Assembly: GCF_008327685.1 (NCBI RefSeq)
Contig: NZ_BDDE01000033.1
Span: forward strand, 1-64,000
Reading direction: 5' to 3'
Origin: Actinomadura sp. K4S16
GTDB taxonomy: Bacteria > Actinomycetota > Actinomycetes > Streptosporangiales > Streptosporangiaceae
DNA: 64,000 bases
Under the pieces are notes generated by a model that saw nothing but the letters and a program-made list of their open reading frames with translations, had not been told where the DNA came from and searched no databases. Each line of letters opens with the position of its first letter. Position 1 is the first letter of the stretch. Below, piece after piece: positions 51,477 through 59,284 of the stretch. A program made the position numbers and the translations under genes.

Positions 51477-52774
51477 GGCTGTCGCTGCGCGCCCGGCTCA
51501 CCATCACCTACGGCGGCCTGTTCCTGGTCGCCGGCGTGGTGCTGCTCGGCGCGACCTACGCCCTGTTCGACCAGCAGCTCTCCCGGTCCGGCACGAAGGT
51601 GCTCGCGACGCGGCTGAACCCCGGCCCCGGCGGCGTGCCCCCGGCCGGGACCACGCAGGCGATCACGGAGCCGAGGACGCCGGCGGAGGCCCGGGTGATG
51701 GCCGACGCCGACGACTGGATGCGCAAGCAGCGCGACGAGCTGCACGACGCCGCCGTCACCTCGCTGGTCACCCAGGGGTCGATCGCGCTGCTCGTCGTCG
51801 GCGGCGCCGCGGCGGGCTTCGGCTGGCTCATCGCGGGCCAGGTCCTGTCCCCGCTGCACCGCGTCACCGAGACCGCCCGCCGCATCGCCGGCTCCCCCGC
51901 CGCCGACCGCGGCCTGCACGAGCGCATCGACCTGCGGGGCCCCCGCGACGAGGTGAAGGAGCTCGCCGACACCTTCGACACGATGGTCGAGCGCCTCGAC
52001 CGGTCCTTCGACGGCCAGCGCCGCTTCGTCGCCAACGCCTCCCACGAGCTGCGCACGCCGCTCACCCTCGGCCGCGCGCTGGTCGAGGTGGCGATGCACC
52101 GCGAGTCGGCGTCCCCGGACGTCCGGCAGCTCGGCGAGACCCTCCTGCAGATCAACTCGCGGCACGAGCGCCTCATCACCGGCCTGCTGCTGCTCGCCCG
52201 CTCGGAGAACGAGATCACCAGCCGGGCGCCGGTCGACCTGGCCGACGTCGTCGCCCACGTCGGCGCCCAGACGGCCCTCGAAGCGGACGGCGCCGGCATC
52301 ACCGTCGAGACCGAGACTTCCGAGGCCATGACGGCGGGCGACGCGCTCCTGCTCGAACGCGTCGTGCAGAACCTGCTGGAGAACGGACTGCGCCACAACA
52401 CCGAGTCCGGCTGGGTCTCGGTGTCCTGCCGGACGGAGGACGGCCGCGCCGTCCTGGAGGTCGCCAACTCCGGCCCGGCCGTCCCGCGCTACGAGATCCC
52501 CGCCCTCTTCGAGCCCTTCCGCCGCCTCGACAACGACCGCCTCGTCACCGCGAAGGGCGCGGGACTCGGGCTGTCGATCGTCCAGTCCATCGTGCGGGCC
52601 CACAACGGAACCGTGACCGCCGCGCCCCGGCCGGGCGGCGGCCTCACCGTCACCGTCGCCCTGCCGTCCGCGGACCCGGAGGACGGCGACGTCCTGCCGG
52701 GCGCGCCCGCCCAAGCGCCGCGCGACCTCCCGGCGGGGCGCGGCGGCCGCGCCAGATCCGCCGTGCGCTCCTAG
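51473..52774 (+). CDS. Membrane sensor histidine kinase
   Basis: 433 residues. Two transmembrane helices (LTITYGGLFLVAGVVLLGATY and SIALLVVGGAAAGFGWLIAGQV) frame a short extracellular loop. A HAMP domain, HisKA with H191 (FVANASHELRTPL), and an HATPase domain with the N-box NLLENGLRHN and GAGLGLSI follow. Start overlaps the regulator stop (ATGA), so they form one two-component system. Confidence 0.93.
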   Translation: MRLSLRARLTITYGGLFLVAGVVLLGATYALFDQQLSRSGTKVLATRLNPGPGGVPPAGTTQAITEPRTPAEARVMADADDWMRKQRDELHDAAVTSLVTQGSIALLVVGGAAAGFGWLIAGQVLSPLHRVTETARRIAGSPAADRGLHERIDLRGPRDEVKELADTFDTMVERLDRSFDGQRRFVANASHELRTPLTLGRALVEVAMHRESASPDVRQLGETLLQINSRHERLITGLLLLARSENEITSRAPVDLADVVAHVGAQTALEADGAGITVETETSEAMTAGDALLLERVVQNLLENGLRHNTESGWVSVSCRTEDGRAVLEVANSGPAVPRYEIPALFEPFRRLDNDRLVTAKGAGLGLSIVQSIVRAHNGTVTAAPRPGGGLTVTVALPSADPEDGDVLPGAPAQAPRDLPAGRGGRARSAVRS

Positions 52775-52787
52775 CCGCTCGCCCCCG

Positions 52788-53657
52788 TCACCGGGGCGCG
52801 CCGTTGCCGGACATCCCGCGGGCGCCGAGGCTGCGCAGCTCGCGCGGGCTGACGCCGAAGCGCTGCCGGAACGCGTGGCTGAGCGCGCTGGCCGAGGAGA
52901 ACCCGGTGGCGTGCGCGAGGTCGGTGATGGTGACGTGCCGGTCGTGGGGGTTGCGCAGCCGGTCGCGGACCAGCCGGAGCCGCTCCTCGCGGATCAGCTC
53001 GCGGGGCGTGGTCCCGGCGCGCTGCAGCGCGAGCTGCACCTGCCGCAGCGACCAGCCGAGGTCCTGCGCCATCGCGGCGCCGGTGAGCCCCGGATCGGTG
53101 GCGTGCTCGCGGACGTAGCGGCGCACGACCGCCTCCACCTCGGCGAGGTGGCCGGGGGCGGGCGGGCGCTCCTCGCCCGCGAGCAGGAGGCACAGCAACT
53201 CGGTGATCCGCTCGCACGCGGCGTCGAACTGCCGCACGGTGAGGGTGCGGCGCTCCTCCCCGACGGCCCGCACCATGTCGGCGACGACGCGGCCGAGCCC
53301 GGCGGACAGGTCCAGGCCGGTCACCGGGCGGGGCGGTGCGCTCACCCGGCCGTCCATCTCGCGGGCCGGGATCGTCATGACCAGTGCGCGAGCCGGCCGC
53401 GGCTGGACGACCCGGAACGGCGCCGCGGGCGCGATGAGGCCGCCGGTGCCGGGCCGGAGCCGCGCCTCGCGGCCGTCCTGCATCATGAGCATCTCGCCGT
53501 GCAGGGGGAGCAGGAACCGGTAGCCGCGGTCGCGGCGCGCCTGCCCCGGGGTGCGGACGTAGTCGGAGCGGTCCGACAGGTACAGGACGAGCCGGAACCG
53601 GGCGCCGTTCTGCCTGGCCGGCCCGCCGAGCACGTCGTCCACCGCAGGCCCCTCCAC
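52788..53657 (-). CDS. AraC-family transcription regulator
   Basis: 289 residues. The N-terminal part is a cupin-like sensing domain similar to the AraC-binding-like type (FRLVLYLSDRSDY, YRFLLPLHGEMLMMQDGREARL). The C-terminal two-HTH AraC domain is clear (TGAAMAQDLGWSLRQVQLALQRAGTTPRELIREERL and ITDLAHATGFSSASALSHAFRQRFGVSPREL). It diverges from the conservon with about 275 bases between. The exact start is uncertain. Confidence 0.87.
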   Translation of the reverse strand: MEGPAVDDVLGGPARQNGARFRLVLYLSDRSDYVRTPGQARRDRGYRFLLPLHGEMLMMQDGREARLRPGTGGLIAPAAPFRVVQPRPARALVMTIPAREMDGRVSAPPRPVTGLDLSAGLGRVVADMVRAVGEERRTLTVRQFDAACERITELLCLLLAGEERPPAPGHLAEVEAVVRRYVREHATDPGLTGAAMAQDLGWSLRQVQLALQRAGTTPRELIREERLRLVRDRLRNPHDRHVTITDLAHATGFSSASALSHAFRQRFGVSPRELRSLGARGMSGNGAPR

Positions 53658-53932
53658 CCCCGCCGCCGTAGATCGTTCGCGGGCGAGCGTAGTACGGCCG
53701 CCGCCAATGAATCAGGCGAATCCATCGGAAAGTAACCTGATTCAGACTGTGGGTGATCTTGCGATGCGCCCGGTGGCAAGTTCTCTGCGCGCGAGCACAA
53801 GCGCATCCCGGCGCACCCGTCCTACGGTGCCGAAACCGCGGCGTATCCGCGCCGTCCCCCACCAGCCATGAGGCGGTCCGCCGTGGACGCGGCCGGACCC
53901 GCCTCGCCGAAAACCCCTGCACCGAGGATCTG

Positions 53933-55267
53933 ATGGAGCAATTCCTCTTGGCGGCGGCGCTCGTCGTCGTGGCGGGCGCCGGCATCGCGGCCGCCGTCCT
54001 GCTGGTACGCCAGCGGCAGGAGACGGCCGGCCTCCGCGCGCAGAACGCCGTCCTGGCCCGCGGCCTCGACCTGCGCGAGAAGGAGCTGCGGCACCTCGCG
54101 GACGTCCGGCTGCCGGAGCTCATGGAGTCCCTGCACAACCCCGGCGTGCGCGTCACCGGCCCGCTGCACGACCTCGACCGCGAGGCGCCCGCGTTCGGGC
54201 AGGCGCTGCGGACCGTCACCGAGCTGTTCGCCGGGTCCGCCGCGCGCGTGCGGGAGCGGGCCGACCTGTCGGCGAAGTCGACGCTGCGGGCGATGATGCG
54301 CGCCGTGCAGAGCCTCGCCAACGAGCAGCAGCTCGCCATCTCCGACATGCAGGAGCGCCACGACGACCCCGACGTGCTGGAGGGCCTGCTCCGCGTCGAC
54401 CACATGAACGCCCAGCTCGGGCGGCGCGCCCAGGCCACCGCGGTGCTGTGCGGGTCGTGGCCGGGGCAGCAGCGCTCGGCGTCGTCGATGAGCGACGTGG
54501 TGCGCGGCGCGACCTCCCGCATCCGCGACTACCTGCGCGTCAACATCCAGGGGCCGGTGAACACCGCGGTGACCAGCCGGGCCGTGGAGCCCATCGTGCT
54601 GACCCTGGCCGAGCTGCTCGACAACGCGGCGCGGCACTCGCGCCCCGACACCACCGTCGAGGTCAACTTCCAGTCCACGCACAACGGCGTCGCCATCATG
54701 ATCGACGACGCGGGGGTCGCGATGGACGCCGAGGAGCTCCAGCGCGCCGCCGACCTGCTGTCCGGCGACGCGTCGGTCGACATCCACCGGCTCGGCGACC
54801 CGCCCCGCGTCGGGTTCGCGGTGGCGGGCGTCCTCGCCGCCCGGTACGGGTTCCGGGTGTCGGTCGACACGCGCTCCCCCTACGGCGGCGTGCGGGCCGT
54901 CGTGTTCGTGCCGAGCGCGCTTCTCACCGACGTCCCGGACGAGCGGGCGCCCGAACGGTCCGCCGCGTCCCGTCCGGCCGGCGAGGGCCCCGCGCCCGCC
55001 GCCGCGGCCGGCGTCCCCGCCACCCCGGGCGGGCTGCCCAAGCGCACCCGCGTCGCGGTCGCCGAGCGCCCCGCCGGGGCCGCCGCGACCGCCGAAGACC
55101 AAGAACCGCCCGCCGCGCCGGACGCGGGGGCGCAGCCGCCGGCCAGGCCGGCCCGGGAGACCGCCGCGGGCCTCGGCGCCTGGCAGCGCGGCACGCGGTC
55201 CGGCCGCGCCGCGGCGCCGTCCGACGCGGACGGCCCCGGCATCGAGAGCAAGGACCTGCGGCCATGA
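53933..55267 (+). CDS. cvnA: Conservon sensor kinase-like protein (CvnA type)
   Basis: 444 residues. One N-terminal membrane helix (FLLAAALVVVAGAGIAAAVLLV), a coiled region, an HATPase domain with the N-box LAELLDNAARHS and the G-box IDDAGVAM, then a disordered Pro/Ala-rich tail of about 120 residues. No clear phosphoacceptor His block is seen, as is usual for CvnA. In Streptomyces, cvn operons assemble membrane complexes resembling eukaryotic G-protein systems. First gene of a fully overlapping five-gene operon. Confidence 0.9.
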   Translation: MEQFLLAAALVVVAGAGIAAAVLLVRQRQETAGLRAQNAVLARGLDLREKELRHLADVRLPELMESLHNPGVRVTGPLHDLDREAPAFGQALRTVTELFAGSAARVRERADLSAKSTLRAMMRAVQSLANEQQLAISDMQERHDDPDVLEGLLRVDHMNAQLGRRAQATAVLCGSWPGQQRSASSMSDVVRGATSRIRDYLRVNIQGPVNTAVTSRAVEPIVLTLAELLDNAARHSRPDTTVEVNFQSTHNGVAIMIDDAGVAMDAEELQRAADLLSGDASVDIHRLGDPPRVGFAVAGVLAARYGFRVSVDTRSPYGGVRAVVFVPSALLTDVPDERAPERSAASRPAGEGPAPAAAAGVPATPGGLPKRTRVAVAERPAGAAATAEDQEPPAAPDAGAQPPARPARETAAGLGAWQRGTRSGRAAAPSDADGPGIESKDLRP

Positions 55268-55698
55268 ACGAGGGGTGGAACGGCGCGATGGACGACGGTA
55301 CGAACCGGCTCGGCTGGATGCTGGACGACGCGCTGCGGATGCCGGAGACCCGCTACGCGATCCTGCTGTCGGCCGACGGCCTGCTCATGGCGCACTCCGC
55401 GCGGATCAGCAGGGACGAGGCGGAGCGGCAGGCCGCCGGCATGGCGGGCCTCCAGTCGCTCGCCCGCAGCACCGCCGAGTTCTGCGGGGACGCGGGCACG
55501 ACCTGGCGGCAGACGGTCAACGAGTTCGACGACGGGTACGTCTTCCTCGTCGCCGCCGGCCCCGGCGCGTACCTGGCGGTGTCCGCGACGCAGCACGTCG
55601 ACATGGAGACCGTGTCGTTCCGGCTCCAGGAACTCGTCCAGCGGCTGGGCAAGGAGATGACCACCCCGCCGCGGCCGGGCGCGGGCCGTCCCGCATGA
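55264..55698 (+). CDS. cvnB: Roadblock/LC7-domain protein (CvnB type)
   Basis: 144 residues of the roadblock/LC7 fold (LGWMLDDALRMPETRYAILLSADGLLMAHS, FLVAAGPGAYLAVSATQHVDME). These proteins act as regulators or exchange partners of the neighbouring small GTPase. Start overlaps the kinase stop (ATGA), stop overlaps the DUF742 start. Confidence 0.92.
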   Translation: MNEGWNGAMDDGTNRLGWMLDDALRMPETRYAILLSADGLLMAHSARISRDEAERQAAGMAGLQSLARSTAEFCGDAGTTWRQTVNEFDDGYVFLVAAGPGAYLAVSATQHVDMETVSFRLQELVQRLGKEMTTPPRPGAGRPA

Positions 55699-56051
55699 CC
55701 CCGCGCCGCAGCAGGCGGGCCCTGGTCCGCCCGCACGTCGTCACCGGCGGGCGGGCGCACCCCACCCGCAACGTGTTCGACCTCGTCACCCTCGTGACCG
55801 CGGTCGGCGATCCGCCGCGCACCGGCCTGTCCCCGGAGAAGGCCCGCATCGTCGAACTGTGCCGCGGCGGCGCGCTGTCGGTCGTCGAGATCTCCGGCCA
55901 TCTGAGCCTGCCCGTCGGGCTCACCAAGGTGCTGCTGTCCGACCTCGTCGACAGCGGGCACCTCACCACCCGGGCCGCCGCGCCCGCCGCCCAGCAGTCC
56001 AAGGCCCGGCTCCTTCAGGAGGTGCTCGATGGACTCCGCGCTCGCCTCTGA
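55695..56051 (+). CDS. cvnC: DUF742 protein (CvnC type)
   Basis: 118 residues of the DUF742 family. It shows RALVRPHVVTGGRAHPTRN, a winged-helix-like core (LSVVEISGHLSLPVGLTKVLLSDLVDSGHL) and a helical end. Third gene of the conservon; it overlaps the GTPase gene by 23 bases. Its molecular role within the complex is not defined. Confidence 0.92.
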   Translation: MTPRRSRRALVRPHVVTGGRAHPTRNVFDLVTLVTAVGDPPRTGLSPEKARIVELCRGGALSVVEISGHLSLPVGLTKVLLSDLVDSGHLTTRAAAPAAQQSKARLLQEVLDGLRARL

Positions 56052-56625
56052 CACCCCCTATCTGCGCGAGAGCGTCCGGACCGCCGTGAAGATCCTCGTC
56101 GTGGGGCACTTCGCCGTCGGCAAGACCACCTACGTCGGGACGCTGTCGGAGATCCGCCCGCTGCGCACCGAGGAGCGGATGACGCAGGCCGGAGCGGCGG
56201 TGGACGACCTCGCCGGCATCCGCGACAAGACGACCACGACCGTCGCTATGGACTTCGGGCGCCTAACCCTCAGCGACGACCTCGTCCTGTACCTGTTCGG
56301 GGCGCCGGGGCAGCAGCGGTTCACCCGGCTGTGGGACGACCTCGCGCGCGGCGCCCTCGGCGCGCTGATCCTGGTCGACACCGCCCGCCTCCAGGAGTCC
56401 TTCGCCGTCATGGACATCGTGGAGAAGCAGGGCCTCCCGTACGCGGTCGCCGTCAACCACTTCGAGGGCGCGCCGCGCTTCCCCGACGCCGAGGTGCGCG
56501 AGGCCCTCGACCTCGCGCCGGCGACCCCGCTCGTCAGCTGCGACGCCCGCGACCGCACCTCGTCCACCGAGGCGCTCATCTCGCTCGTCGACCACCTCCT
56601 CACCCTGGACGGGGAGAAGCCATGA
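56029..56625 (+). CDS. cvnD: Ras-like small GTPase (CvnD type)
   Basis: 198 residues. P-loop GHFAVGKT at 26-33, switch-region Thr in DKTTTTVAMDFG, G3 region LFGAPGQQRF (GAPGQ instead of DxxGQ), and NHFEGA as the G4-like segment. This is the ATP/GTP-binding protein of conservons. It overlaps DUF742 by 23 bases and the P450 gene by 4 bases. Confidence 0.92.
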   Translation: MDSALASDTPYLRESVRTAVKILVVGHFAVGKTTYVGTLSEIRPLRTEERMTQAGAAVDDLAGIRDKTTTTVAMDFGRLTLSDDLVLYLFGAPGQQRFTRLWDDLARGALGALILVDTARLQESFAVMDIVEKQGLPYAVAVNHFEGAPRFPDAEVREALDLAPATPLVSCDARDRTSSTEALISLVDHLLTLDGEKP

Positions 56626-57839
56626 CCACCGACCAGTCGTATCCGGGCGGGCCGTACACCGGGCCCGAGCGCGTCGCGCTGTACGGCCCGGAGTTCGCCA
56701 AGGACCCGCAGAGCGCCTACGCCCGGATGCGCGCGTACGGCGACTTCGCGCCCGTCGAGCTGTCGCCGGGCGTGCCGGCGACGCTCGTCCTCGGCTACGA
56801 CGCCGCGCTGGAGATCCTGCGCGACCCCGCCACGTTCCCGCGCTGCAGCGAGGTGTGGGAGGAGGAGGTCGGGCCCGAGTGCCCGGTGCTGCCGATGATG
56901 ATGTCGCGGCCCAACGCGCTGTTCACCAACGGAAGCGTGCACGCCCGGCTGCGCTCGGTGATCGTCGAAAGCCTGGACCGGGTCGACCCGGTGTCGCTGC
57001 GCGAGAACACCGCGCGCAGCGCCGACAGCCTCATCGACCGGTTCACCGGCGACGGCAAGGCCGACCTCATCGGCCAGTACGCCCGCACGCTGCCGCTGCT
57101 GGTGTTCAACGCGATGTTCGGCTGCCCCCGCGACATCGGCGACAAGCTCGTGCGCGGCATGAGCGCCATCTTCGACACCGTCTCCGCCGAGGAGGGCAAC
57201 GCGCTGCTCGTGGAGGCGACCGGCGAGCTGGTGGCGCACAAGCGCGCGCATCCGGGCGCGGACGTGACGTCCTGGATGATGAGCCACCCCGCCGGGCTCG
57301 ACGACCTGGAGATGGCCCACCAGCTCATCCTGCTGGTCGGGGCCGGCACCGAGCCGGAGCAGAACCTCATCGCCAACGGCATCCTGCTGCTGCTCTCCGA
57401 CGACCGGTTCGGCGGCGACCTGTCCGGCGGCTCCCTGCCCGTCGAGGACGCGCTCGACGAGATCCTCTGGACCGACCCGCCGATGGCCAACTACGGGACC
57501 ACCTTCCCCCGCCAGGACATCGACTTCCACGGGTACCGGCTGCCCGCCCACCAGCCCGTCCTGGTCAGCTACGCCGCCGCGAACACCGACCCGTCCCGGG
57601 CGTCCGCCGACCGCAAGGGCAACCGCGCCCACCTGTCCTACGCGGGAGGCCCGCACACCTGCCCGGCGAAGAGCCACTCCCGGCTGATCGCGTCCGTCGC
57701 GATCGAGACGCTCCTCGACCGGCTCCCCGACGTGGAGCTGGCCGTCCCCGCGGAGCACCTGGAATGGCGGCCGGGCCCGTTCCACCGGGCCCTCACCGCC
57801 CTCCCCGTCACCTTCCCGCCTGACCAGGCCCTTCCGTAG
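56622..57839 (+). CDS. CYP157-like cytochrome P450 lacking ExxR
   Basis: 405 residues. The heme cysteine is C347 in SYAGGPHTCPAK and the I-helix reads GAGTEPEQN. In the K helix, where nearly all P450s have ExxR, this protein has E280-I-L-W283. Loss of that Arg is a known feature of the Streptomyces CYP157 family, whose genes also sit at the ends of conservons. The substrate is unknown; a redox or signalling role with the GTPase complex is possible. Its 3' end overlaps the convergent SPFH gene by 32 bases. Confidence 0.9.
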   Translation: MTTDQSYPGGPYTGPERVALYGPEFAKDPQSAYARMRAYGDFAPVELSPGVPATLVLGYDAALEILRDPATFPRCSEVWEEEVGPECPVLPMMMSRPNALFTNGSVHARLRSVIVESLDRVDPVSLRENTARSADSLIDRFTGDGKADLIGQYARTLPLLVFNAMFGCPRDIGDKLVRGMSAIFDTVSAEEGNALLVEATGELVAHKRAHPGADVTSWMMSHPAGLDDLEMAHQLILLVGAGTEPEQNLIANGILLLLSDDRFGGDLSGGSLPVEDALDEILWTDPPMANYGTTFPRQDIDFHGYRLPAHQPVLVSYAAANTDPSRASADRKGNRAHLSYAGGPHTCPAKSHSRLIASVAIETLLDRLPDVELAVPAEHLEWRPGPFHRALTALPVTFPPDQALP

Positions 57840-59211
57840 CGGAGCGCAGCGCGCCGACGACCGCGGCGAGCTGCGTGATCAGGCCGGCCACGCTGGTCTG
57901 GTCAGCGCCGTTCACGGTGACGGTGCGCAGCTCGTCCGGCTTGGGCAGCTTGGCCATGATCTCGGGCAGGGAGGCGATGAGCCGCGCCTGCACGGCCGCG
58001 GGGGTCCGCTCGTTCTCCAGCGCGGCGCGCGCGGCGTCGCGCTCCAGATCGAGCAGCGACTGCTCGTGCCGCGACCTGGCGCGCATGTCGGCGAGGGCCA
58101 GCTCGCCCTCGGTGCGCAGCCGGGCCAGCTCGTGGTCGCGCTCGATGCGCAGCCGCCCCGTCTCGGCCTCCTCCTCGTGCCGCTCGCGCTCCATCCGCAG
58201 CGCGTGCCGCGTGGTCTCGGTCTGGAGCTCGGCGACCTCGCGGGAGTCGTCGTGCTCGCGCCGGGTGCGGCGCAGCTTCTCGGCCGCCTCGGTGTCGAAC
58301 AGCTGCGACTCGTTGCGGGCGCGCAGCTCGGCGAGCTCGCGCTCGTGCTCCAGCCGCTGCGTCTCCTTGATCCGCGCGGCGGCCATCTCCCGCTGCGCGA
58401 CGGCCTCCTCGGCCTCCAGCTCGGCCAGCCGCGCGATCTGCGCCTGCTCGGCGCGGTAGGGCTTCTGCAGGTTCTCCCAGAGCCGGGACGAGCTGACCAC
58501 GGCCTCCTTGATCTGCACCGTGACGATCCGCAGGCCGAGCCCCTGGTCGCTGTTGTCCTCGCCCTCGGCGACCGCGCGCAGCCGGGCCGTCAGCTCCTCG
58601 ATGATCGGCTGCTTGTCGCTGAGGACGTCGCGCACCCCCATCGTGGCGACCTTGTCCTTGATCGCCGCCTCGGCCTGCTCGCGGAGCTGGAGGTTCACCA
58701 GCCGCATCGGGTCGTCGCCGCCGAAGTCGAGCTTGCGGTAGGCGGTGCCGAAGTCCTGGATGATCCACTGCACGTAGCCCTGGACGAGCACGCCCTGCAG
58801 CTCCCGGCAGATGCAGTAGGCGTTGATCAGGATCGTCTGCGTCGCGCCCGGCACCACGAGGAAGGAGTCGGTGGCCGGGTTGAACCGGAACGACACCCCG
58901 AGGCCGATGTGCAGCGGCTCGGCGCGCCCGCGCCGGGTGTGCACGACGAACGCGTTCGGCGGGACGAGCACGTTCTTCCACCGCCAGAACCCGCTGATCC
59001 GCACGTCCACGGGCCCCGCGGCGGGGCGGTCGGCGGGCCCCGCGGCGCCGAGGGCGCGGTCGCGCTTGGCCAGCGGTCCCGGCGCCGGGGCGGCGCCGAC
59101 CGCGCCCGGAGGCGGCGGCGGGGAGCGCCTCGCCTTCAGGTCGTCCTCCAGCACCGCCTGCTCGGCGACGACCTTGTCCAGATAGCTGTTGCCCTGGCCT
59201 GAAGCGCTCAT
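57808..59211 (-). CDS. SPFH/Band-7 domain protein with long coiled coil
   Basis: 467 residues. A Pro-rich N-terminus, then an SPFH/prohibitin-like domain (VDVRISGFWRWKNVLVPPNAFVVHTRRG, FLVVPGATQTILINAY, ELTARLRAVAEGED...GLRIVTVQIKEAVV). A charged coiled coil of about 150 residues follows (REMAAARIKETQRLEHERELAELRARNE). No membrane anchor is obvious. Such proteins form large oligomers at membranes. Convergent with the conservon P450. Confidence 0.85.
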   Translation of the reverse strand: MSASGQGNSYLDKVVAEQAVLEDDLKARRSPPPPPGAVGAAPAPGPLAKRDRALGAAGPADRPAAGPVDVRISGFWRWKNVLVPPNAFVVHTRRGRAEPLHIGLGVSFRFNPATDSFLVVPGATQTILINAYCICRELQGVLVQGYVQWIIQDFGTAYRKLDFGGDDPMRLVNLQLREQAEAAIKDKVATMGVRDVLSDKQPIIEELTARLRAVAEGEDNSDQGLGLRIVTVQIKEAVVSSSRLWENLQKPYRAEQAQIARLAELEAEEAVAQREMAAARIKETQRLEHERELAELRARNESQLFDTEAAEKLRRTRREHDDSREVAELQTETTRHALRMERERHEEEAETGRLRIERDHELARLRTEGELALADMRARSRHEQSLLDLERDAARAALENERTPAAVQARLIASLPEIMAKLPKPDELRTVTVNGADQTSVAGLITQLAAVVGALRSATEGPGQAGR

Positions 59212-59284
59212 CTCGCTCCCCCGGAATTCCGTGTGGCCGCCACATTAATGAACCTTTTGTTTGGATGCGTGCGTATTTGCGAGC

